In this document: positions 1 to 5,072 of the stretch, piece by piece | How positions within the stretch are numbered: the stretch's first letter is position 1 | Layout: each line of letters begins with the position of its first letter | Source of the DNA: Bacteroidaceae bacterium | GTDB taxonomy: Bacteria > Bacteroidota > Bacteroidia > Bacteroidales > Bacteroidaceae | Assembly: GCA_017557475.1 (NCBI GenBank) | Contig: JAFYYO010000088.1 | Coordinates: 1 to 6,013, forward strand | Length of the DNA stretch: 6,013 nt | Direction of reading: 5' to 3' | Position numbers and translations under genes: made by a program | The notes under the pieces: generated by a model | The model's input: only the letters and a program-made list of their open reading frames with translations | Told to the model about the DNA's origin: nothing | Databases searched by the model: none

Positions 1-1380
1 CATACCGTGCCTTACGACAATGGTGGTTTCAGTGTGATGCCCATCAACAACTTGAAGAGCCCCTACAATAGCGAAAGCGTCAGGACTATCTTCCGTCTGC
101 CTAAGGATGACCAGTACTACGATATTTGGGACTGGACAAAGGGCTATGGTATAGAAAGACGTGTTCGTGTTTATATTAACGATGGACGTGCTTGGCCAGA
201 AGATCTAGCTCAGTCAGTAGCAGATGCTATCAAACATGGTGGAAATGCCAATGACTTTATGCCCCAAGCAAATGGATTAAACATTGTAACATTGAACAAT
301 CGTGGTCGTCTGCGTTCTGACTACTTCACACCGCCAGAAACCGGCACTGCACCCGAAGAATACGAAGTAACGTTAACGAACGAAGGAAAAGGCAGCATCG
401 GCTACTTCCTTGCTGGCAACCCGTTCATCTGCGGTCTCGACATGCAGAAGTTCTTCGAGAAGAATAGCACTGTCATACAGCCTTACTTCCTTGTGATGAA
501 GGATAGCGAGTTGGATCCAAAGAATCCCGACTTGAATCCTAATGGAACTTCATGGAGGTGGACAGACGTGAGCTTCGCAGCATACGATGGCGGTTCTGGC
601 TTGCAGGGTCAGACGATTGTTCCTCCGCGCTATGGCTTCTTCGTAAAGAGTATAGGCGATGAAGTCGACACAATCAAAGTGAAGTACACTGTCGACATGA
701 TGGTGCATACGCCAAGAAAAGTGTCTTCAAGTCCTGATGGATTGCATTATAGGCGGTTCACCATTCAAGCAGAGCGCGATGGCAACCAGAGTGAAGCCAC
801 TGTGATTAAGAGTGATGCTGCCAGCAATAAGTTCCTGCCAGAGGAAGACCTTGCGACGTTCACCGTCAGCGACATCAGCTCTAACATACCTGTAGTTTAC
901 ACATTGACAGGTCGTTTGGCAACCAGCATCAACCGCCTCCACGACTTCTTGGTACTGCCTATTGGTATTGAGAGTAATAGCGACGAGCCTGCAACAGTTA
1001 CCTTCCAAGGTGTTGAGTCCTTGGGCGACAGCCTGATGCTCTATGATGCTAAGATAGATGAAGCAGTGCCCATCTACTCTGGAATGTCTACCCGTATGCC
1101 TGGCCGTACGCAGAACCGCTTCTTCATCGTACAGGCATCCAGCATCCAGCGTGCAATCGCTGAGAGCAGTCTGCAAATCTATGGTGAGAATGGTATTGTT
1201 GTTGTGACTTCAACGACAGGACAACCCATCACAGAAGTGGATGTCTATGATGTCGGCGGACGTCGGGTTTATTCTGCAAAACCAGACTTTAGTGAACACC
1301 GTTTCCGCATGCCGAAGGGCGTCTATGTGGTATCAGCTAAGACAGCTGACCTGAAACAGGTGAAGAAGTTCAGCTACTGA
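1..1380 (+). CDS. Large secreted/surface protein, C-terminal part, with Por/T9SS-like C-terminal domain (5' partial)
   Basis: The frame is open from base 1 (the first two codons read His-Thr), so this is the last 459 residues of a longer protein; the GTG at 7 is not a convincing start. I do not recognise the family of the main body. It is rich in Asn, Asp, Ser, Thr and aromatic residues in short beta-strand-like runs, as in Bacteroidetes cell-surface proteins, and includes a GNPFICGLDMQKFFEKN segment (about residues 138-154). The last 60 or so residues resemble the C-terminal domain of type IX secreted proteins: VDVYDVGGRRVY, then MPKGVYVVSAK, then a Lys-rich end, KQVKKFSY. This matches the usual 'GR.V ... 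L..G.Y.V ... K' pattern, but the upstream PNP motif is not evident. The likely location is the cell surface or outside the cell. The stop at 1378 is followed about 55 bases later by a strong terminator. Secreted-protein assignment is fairly secure; specific function is unknown. Confidence 0.85.
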   Translation, partial: HTVPYDNGGFSVMPINNLKSPYNSESVRTIFRLPKDDQYYDIWDWTKGYGIERRVRVYINDGRAWPEDLAQSVADAIKHGGNANDFMPQANGLNIVTLNNRGRLRSDYFTPPETGTAPEEYEVTLTNEGKGSIGYFLAGNPFICGLDMQKFFEKNSTVIQPYFLVMKDSELDPKNPDLNPNGTSWRWTDVSFAAYDGGSGLQGQTIVPPRYGFFVKSIGDEVDTIKVKYTVDMMVHTPRKVSSSPDGLHYRRFTIQAERDGNQSEATVIKSDAASNKFLPEEDLATFTVSDISSNIPVVYTLTGRLATSINRLHDFLVLPIGIESNSDEPATVTFQGVESLGDSLMLYDAKIDEAVPIYSGMSTRMPGRTQNRFFIVQASSIQRAIAESSLQIYGENGIVVVTSTTGQPITEVDVYDVGGRRVYSAKPDFSEHRFRMPKGVYVVSAKTADLKQVKKFSY

Positions 1381-1434
1381 TGTATGGTGAACTAGTATCA
1401 AGCTTCATCATCAAGAGAGGCGAGAAATAAACTT

Positions 1435-1476
1435 AAGAGAGCTGCATAATCCTGAGACTATGCAGCTCTCTTTTTT
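1435..1476 (+). terminator. Strong intrinsic terminator between convergent genes
   Basis: A perfect 14-bp stem has left arm AAGAGAGCTGCATA at 1435-1448, a 10-base loop at 1449-1458 and right arm TATGCAGCTCTCTT at 1459-1472. It is followed on the + strand by an unbroken run of T to 1476. It ends transcription of the surface-protein gene. On the opposite strand the hairpin is followed by a moderately T-rich stretch (TTAAGTTTATTT), so it may also stop the convergent lipoprotein transcript, whose stop codon lies about 40 bases away. Confidence 0.93.
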
Positions 1477-1514
1477 ATTGGCGTGTGTGGTAAATAAATA
1501 GGGACGTTGTCTTA

Positions 1515-2075
1515 TCAGTTACCGCCCTTGCCAAGCAGTTGTTGCAGGTGATGTTCGACTGAAGCCAGATCTGCTATTGGAGAGTCGGAATAGGTTGCAA
1601 CCACTTTCCCTTCAGCATTTACTATATAAGTACGTGGAATGGTCCTGGTAGCAAACTTATAATAAAGCTGCTTGTCTTGGGGGATATAGAAGGGCATGGT
1701 AAATCCTGCTTCTTCCCAATAAGCGCTTATTTCCTCTTTTGTCTGGGTGCGTGGCACATTCAGGATGGGTACCTTTCCCTCAAAATCGTCATAGACCTGC
1801 TGCATGACGGGGAACTCATTCCGACAGTCGCGACATCCGGTGTCGAAGAAATTCAGGATGTAAACATGCCCGCGAAGCGAGGAGGATGTCAATTCGTTTC
1901 CTTCAGAAGATGTAAGGATAAAACTCGGGACCTGGTCCCCAACCTTAACAAGCATAGTTGAGTCGGCTGGCTCTATATCATCGTGCATGCATGAAACGAG
2001 CGACACTATCAGGGAGCAGAGGACAAGATGCCCTAAGCCCTTGGTTTTTTCTCTGAGGCGAAAAAGGGTATTCAT
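1515..2075 (-). CDS. TlpA-like thioredoxin-fold lipoprotein
   Basis: A 186-residue protein with an N-terminal lipoprotein signal: basic start, hydrophobic stretch 17-28, lipobox LVSC with the acylated Cys at 29. A thioredoxin/AhpC-TSA fold follows from about 45 to 182: KVGDQVPSFILTSSEG, then LRGHVYILNFFDTGCRDCRNEFP with the redox pair Cys81/Cys84, and TRTIPRTYIV with the expected cis-proline at 147. Family knowledge points to thiol-disulfide exchange on envelope proteins, held in the membrane facing the periplasm or the surface. The active site is CRDC without the usual preceding Trp or internal Pro, a variant common among Bacteroidetes TlpA-like proteins. Residues after Cys29 are Met-His-Asp-Asp, only a partial fit to the acidic surface-export signal of Bacteroidetes lipoproteins. 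The ATG (complement of 2073-2075) is chosen because it gives a complete signal peptide; no Shine-Dalgarno is visible. It stands alone, divergent from the sensor operon, with no partner cytochrome or maturation gene in view. Confidence 0.9.
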   Translation of the reverse strand: MNTLFRLREKTKGLGHLVLCSLIVSLVSCMHDDIEPADSTMLVKVGDQVPSFILTSSEGNELTSSSLRGHVYILNFFDTGCRDCRNEFPVMQQVYDDFEGKVPILNVPRTQTKEEISAYWEEAGFTMPFYIPQDKQLYYKFATRTIPRTYIVNAEGKVVATYSDSPIADLASVEHHLQQLLGKGGN

Positions 2076-2118
2076 AATTTGAGTGATGCAATTTGAAACT
2101 ACTTTATCAATGATGATG

Positions 2119-2126
2119 CAAAGTTA
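2119..2126 (-). promoter_or_regulatory. Candidate -7 box for the thioredoxin-like lipoprotein gene
   Basis: On the minus strand this reads TAACTTTG, a full match to the Bacteroidetes -7 consensus TAnnTTTG. It lies 43 bases upstream of the ATG, giving an expected leader of roughly 35-40 bases. No good TTTG -33 element is visible at the usual distance upstream (around 2146-2152), so the call rests on the -7 box and its placement. The palindrome CAAATATTTG at 2130-2139 sits directly upstream of the box, where a repressor could act, but that is speculation. Confidence 0.45.
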
Positions 2127-2252
2127 CAACAAATATTTGAGATAATCGTTGCCTGGGATTAGATTTTTTCCTAAAGGACAAAAGTGAAGGTGCGCTCTCG
2201 CCTGTAATTCAGGTTTAGGTGTAGTGTTTCCCGTGTCCCTTGCCCACGCCCT

Positions 2253-2276
2253 GTGCCTAATTTACAAATTAGCCAC
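2253..2276. repeat. Near-perfect inverted repeat at the left edge of the repeat array
   Basis: The arms are GTGcCTAATTT (2253-2263) and AAATTAGcCAC (2266-2276), separated by two bases (AC). Ten of eleven positions pair, the exception being a C-C mismatch. The right arm is also the first half of unit 1 of the 22-bp array (TTAGCCACGT), so the palindrome is in effect an inverted copy of the array's conserved half fused to its first direct unit. There is no T-run after it, so it is not an intrinsic terminator. A two-base loop makes a DNA operator or cruciform more plausible than an RNA hairpin. Confidence 0.7.
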
Positions 2277-2421
2277 GTCTAGTTTGCCAACTAGGCACGT
2301 TATGATTGCCAACTAGCCACGTTATGTTTTCGAACGACACGTGTACTTATTGCGAATGACACGTGTACTTATTGGGAACGACACGTGTACTTATTGGCGA
2401 TGACACACGTGTTGTTTCCCC
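2267..2421. repeat. Tandem array of about seven degenerate 22-bp repeats with CACGT cores
   Basis: Units start at 2267, 2289, 2311, 2333, 2355, 2377 and 2400. The cores CACGT start at 2274, 2296, 2318, 2338, 2360, 2382 and 2406, steps of 22, 22, 20, 22, 22 and 24. Units 1-3 form one subtype (AACTAGCCACGTTATG, ending TTGCC in units 1-2 and TTTCG in unit 3). Units 4-6 form another (AACGACACGTGTACTTATTG, with AAT in unit 5), in which the core grows into the 8-bp palindrome ACACGTGT. Unit 7 is decayed, keeping ACACGTGTTG. There are no unique spacers, so this is not CRISPR. The period is close to two helical turns, so all cores lie on roughly the same DNA face, as expected for an operator array; a decayed intergenic repeat family is the alternative. 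The array ends about 85 bases upstream of the -7 box of the sensor operon. Confidence 0.88.
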
Positions 2422-2480
2422 CTCTCTTAGGAATGTCTAGTGCGGATACTTGGTGCTTTTCTGCAAAAAGAATGGATGAA

Positions 2481-2514
2481 TTGGCTGTTTCTTCACAAAA
2501 AATATGTAATTTTG
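2481..2514 (+). promoter_or_regulatory. Bacteroidetes-type promoter of the sensor operon
   Basis: TAATTTTG at 2507-2514 matches the -7 consensus TAnnTTTG exactly. A weak -33 candidate TTGG lies at 2481-2484; its spacing (22 bases) is slightly longer than the usual 19-21. The predicted transcript start is near 2520, which leaves a leader of about 30 bases before the ATG at 2551, with no Shine-Dalgarno, as is usual in this phylum. The 22-bp repeat array lies upstream, in activator or distal-operator range. Confidence 0.6.
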
Positions 2515-2550
2515 TAGGGCAATGAGCGTTGAATGTAACTATTGACCTGC

Positions 2551-4737
2551 ATGAGTAAACTGCGAGAACTTGTCCTGTCGCTCAGGAAAAGGAAGGGACT
2601 GCTGATTGTTATCGTGGCGGCTCTGCTCCTTGAGTTGCTGTCTTTTGCGCAGTACCACTACACGCACAACCTGATGGAAGAACAACTGGAGAAGCATGCC
2701 GAGATGGAGTTGACACTGAAAGCCATCCTCATCAAAAGCACGCTCAACTCGGCAGAGGAAGTCCTGCAGAACCACATATGGAATATTCGCGAGAATCTTT
2801 CCGAGCCAGATTCCATCTATAATGCAGTAGGACGAATGATCTCGCTTGGCCGCAACCTGCGAGGCGGCTCTGTGGCCTTTGTCCCCAACTACTATCCTTC
2901 GAAAGGCAGATTGTATGAACCTTATGTTCAGAAGACGGGCGATTCGCTGACGTCGATGCAGATTGCAGGCGAGAACCATGATTATACGGAACGGGATTTC
3001 TACCGTGATGCCATTGCTGCGGACGATGCGGTTTGGGTAGAGCCGTATATAGATAGTGAGGGAGCGCAGACAGTCGTCACTTCCTATGCAATGCCGATTC
3101 GCGACAAATCAGGCGAGCTGGCAGGAGTCTGCGGCATAGATGTGTCGCTCGAATGGCTTAGCGACACCATCAACAACAGGCACATCTACCCTTCATCCTT
3201 CCTCCTCCTGCTCACGGAAAGCGGGAAGCCCATCATTCGACCGTCGGAAGACGAGGTTAAGAAGGAGGTGCCAGACTTTATCATAAGCCTTATCAACGAC
3301 AGCACAGTGACCCGCAAACAGAGCAGGAGCGGCCGAAGCAGAGTCATACACTTCGACACAGACAGCAGAGACGGCACCGTCTTCTATGCAAACATGAAGG
3401 GGAAACCGCATTGGCAGCTGGCTGTAGTCTGTTACGACGACGAAGTTTATGCCCCGCTTATGCGGCTGCGACTCCGCCTTCTGCTCCTTTCCATGCTCGC
3501 AGTAGGTATCCTCTTGTTCATGATTCGCCTTTTTGCTCAGAGCGAAAAGAAGCTGAAGCAAAAGACTCTGGAACAGGAGCGCACTAATGGCGAACTGCGG
3601 ATTGCAAACAACATCCAACAGGCCTTGCTACCCACGACAGAGGAGTCGCAGGCAATCACCGAGGATGTCTGTGTGGAAGGACGACTGATTCCAGCCAAAG
3701 CAGTTGGCGGCGACCTCTACAACGCCTTCGTCCGCGACGGAAAACTCTTCTTCTGCATCGGCGACGTAAGCGGCAAAGGCATTCCCTCCGCCCTCATCAT
3801 GGCCATCACGCAGACAGTCTTCCGCAACATCGCTTCACGCGAAAACAATCCCGCACAAATCATGAAGCGACTCAACGAAGCTGCCTGCCGCAACAACAAA
3901 GCCAACATCTTCGTCACCCTGTTCATCGGCGTTCTCGACCTCCCAACAGGTCATCTTCGCTATTGCAACGCAGGTCATGAAAAACCGATACTCGTTGACC
4001 AACTCTCATTATTAGAGGTAAAGCCCAATCTTCCCATCGGTCTCTTCGAAGAGTTCAACTACGAGATGCAGGCAACGACCTTGAAACCTGGCTCGGCACT
4101 CTTCCTATATACCGACGGACTCACTGAGGCTCGGAATGCCCAAGGCAAACTCTTCGGCAGAGAGAGCGTGCTTCAGATGATAGAGGCATGTGGCTCGACA
4201 GGCCCCAAGCAACTGGTAGAAACTGCTATTGCCGAGGTGAAACGATTCTCGGAAAACACAGAACAGAGTGACGACCTGACGCTCCTGGCCCTCCGCTACA
4301 CACCGTCTCAGGAAAAAGAAGTCTTGAGCGAAGAGCTTACGCTTCATAATGATGTGAAAGAAATCGAAGCACTCGGCCCTTTTGTAAAGCAAATCGCAGA
4401 ACAGTTGGGCATCGAGAAATCGCTATCAGGCAAGCTGCGTCTGGCATTAGAGGAAGCCGTAGTAAACGTCATGGAATATGCTTACCCTAAAGGCACCAAA
4501 GGCGAAGTGAGTGTTCGGGCAACATCGGATGGGCATCGGCTCAAGTTCATCATCACCGACTCCGGCATCTCCTTCGATCCGACAGAAGTGGCGACTGCCG
4601 ACACGACACTTTCCGCAGAAGAACGTCCTGTTGGAGGTCTCGGCATACTGCTTGTGCGCGAACTGATGGACTCCATCAACTACGAACGCATCGACGGCAA
4701 AAATGTCCTTACACTCTGTAAGGGGATTAGAGATTAG
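2551..4737 (+). CDS. Membrane sensor fusing Cache-like domain, SpoIIE/PP2C phosphatase and RsbW-like HATPase kinase
   Basis: A 728-residue protein. Order: transmembrane helix 1 (about 16-34); extracytoplasmic sensor (about 35-300) with the Cache-type signature DFYRDAI ... WVEPYIDSEG ... PIRDKSGELAGVCGIDVSL (149-201); transmembrane helix 2 (about 308-328); a charged coiled-coil linker (329-350) and no obvious HAMP; SpoIIE-type PP2C phosphatase (about 349-585); HATPase_c domain (about 597-724). Phosphatase metal-site acids are visible in GGDLY (Asp388), GDVSGKG (Asp405), YTDGLTEA (Asp522) and SDDLT (Asp574/575). The kinase half shows the N-box EEAVVN (Glu635, Asn639), DSGISFDP (Asp670) and GGLG (695-698). 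Family knowledge: the phosphatase reactivates, and the kinase inactivates, a STAS antagonist by Ser dephosphorylation or phosphorylation; the next gene is such a STAS protein. The ATG at 2551 is preferred to the in-frame TTG at 2542, which adds only three residues. It is probably an inner-membrane sensor reading a small periplasmic ligand; the ligand cannot be told from sequence. Confidence 0.93.
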   Translation: MSKLRELVLSLRKRKGLLIVIVAALLLELLSFAQYHYTHNLMEEQLEKHAEMELTLKAILIKSTLNSAEEVLQNHIWNIRENLSEPDSIYNAVGRMISLGRNLRGGSVAFVPNYYPSKGRLYEPYVQKTGDSLTSMQIAGENHDYTERDFYRDAIAADDAVWVEPYIDSEGAQTVVTSYAMPIRDKSGELAGVCGIDVSLEWLSDTINNRHIYPSSFLLLLTESGKPIIRPSEDEVKKEVPDFIISLINDSTVTRKQSRSGRSRVIHFDTDSRDGTVFYANMKGKPHWQLAVVCYDDEVYAPLMRLRLRLLLLSMLAVGILLFMIRLFAQSEKKLKQKTLEQERTNGELRIANNIQQALLPTTEESQAITEDVCVEGRLIPAKAVGGDLYNAFVRDGKLFFCIGDVSGKGIPSALIMAITQTVFRNIASRENNPAQIMKRLNEAACRNNKANIFVTLFIGVLDLPTGHLRYCNAGHEKPILVDQLSLLEVKPNLPIGLFEEFNYEMQATTLKPGSALFLYTDGLTEARNAQGKLFGRESVLQMIEACGSTGPKQLVETAIAEVKRFSENTEQSDDLTLLALRYTPSQEKEVLSEELTLHNDVKEIEALGPFVKQIAEQLGIEKSLSGKLRLALEEAVVNVMEYAYPKGTKGEVSVRATSDGHRLKFIITDSGISFDPTEVATADTTLSAEERPVGGLGILLVRELMDSINYERIDGKNVLTLCKGIRD

Positions 4738-4752
4738 TGATTAGAGATTTAA
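4725..4752 (+). repeat. Heptamer tandem repeat across the sensor stop codon
   Basis: Three GATTAGW units (GATTAGA at 4725, GATTAGT at 4732, GATTAGA at 4739) and a degenerate fourth (GATTTAA at 4746). The stop TAG at 4735-4737 lies inside the second unit. Gain or loss of one unit would keep a TAG in frame at the same codon number (at most Arg changes to Ser near the end), so length change would alter only the gap to the STAS start codon, now 32 bases. Confidence 0.8.
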
Positions 4753-4769
4753 CCAAATGAATAAAAGAT

Positions 4770-5072
4770 ATGAAGACAAACATTGAACAACTGGAAGACA
4801 AGTATCTCGTAACGCTCGAAGGCGAACTCGACACCGCTGCAGCTGCCGAAGTGGAGAAGACGCTGCAACCGCTCTACACAACTAACGGTAAAGACGTCGT
4901 TATCGACTGCGAAGGCCTTGAGTACATCGCATCGAGCGGTCTGCGCATCCTCATCAGCATCCTCAAGGGAGCGAAGGCAGGAGGCAGCAAAGTCGTACTC
5001 AAGAACATGAACGAAGACATCAAGAGCGTGTTCAAATTGACAGGCTTCATCAACATCTTCGAGGTAGAATGA
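4770..5072 (+). CDS. STAS-domain anti-sigma factor antagonist (SpoIIAA/RsbV-like)
   Basis: A complete 100-residue, single-domain STAS protein, the usual family length. It starts with a beta strand and the LEGELDTAAAAEVEKTL segment (16-32), followed by VVIDCEGLEYIASSGLRIL (43-61), which holds the loop phosphorylated in SpoIIAA and RsbV, and a C-terminal helix ending FKLTGFINIFEVE. Ser55 or Ser56 is the probable phosphosite; the Asp normally before it is Ala54. Known role: the unphosphorylated form binds a partner-switch kinase or other target, and the phosphorylated form is released. The gene begins 32 bases after the sensor gene with no promoter or terminator between, so it is the likely substrate of both the kinase and the phosphatase halves of that protein. 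The ATG at 4770 is preceded by an A-rich stretch (AATAAAAG) rather than a clear Shine-Dalgarno. It acts in the cytoplasm; the downstream target is not in the window. Confidence 0.93.
   Translation: MKTNIEQLEDKYLVTLEGELDTAAAAEVEKTLQPLYTTNGKDVVIDCEGLEYIASSGLRILISILKGAKAGGSKVVLKNMNEDIKSVFKLTGFINIFEVE

Larger units (their letters stand above)
2076..2550. other. Long divergent intergenic region (475 bp)
   Basis: No credible gene lies here: frames are short, and those crossing the repeat array are broken because the 22-bp period is not a multiple of three. Contents in order: a candidate lipoprotein promoter near 2119, a 10-bp palindrome CAAATATTTG at 2130-2139, about 110 bases in which I see nothing convincing (2141-2252), an inverted repeat (2253-2276) running into a 22-bp repeat array (2267-2421), a plain spacer, and a Bacteroidetes-type promoter (2481-2514) just ahead of the sensor gene. 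Confidence 0.8.

Noticed and set aside
727..1176. Minus-strand frame of 149 codons
   Set aside because: Antisense to the surface-protein gene, with no start context or recognisable domain.
2324..2359. Small ORF (11 codons) running through the repeat array
   Set aside because: Too short, no ribosome-binding context, and the 22-bp period shifts frame at each unit, so coding potential is not maintained.
2267..2421. CRISPR array
   Set aside because: The units are contiguous 22-bp degenerate repeats with no unique spacers, and no cas genes are nearby.
2444..2475. Possible weak hairpin CTTTT ... AAAAG before the sensor promoter
   Set aside because: Only five A-T-rich pairs with no conserved context; it would not form a stable structure.
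2542..2550. TTG start for the sensor protein, three codons upstream of the ATG
   Set aside because: An ATG follows immediately at 2551 and gives a normal Met-Ser-Lys start ahead of the first membrane helix; the extra codons add nothing.
3193..3618. Minus-strand frame of 141 codons inside the sensor gene
   Set aside because: Antisense to the sensor domain and second membrane helix of a clearly coding frame; shadow only.
4757..4786. Nine-codon ORF overlapping the STAS start
   Set aside because: Out of frame with the STAS gene and with no recognisable feature; likely chance, though a leader role cannot be fully excluded.
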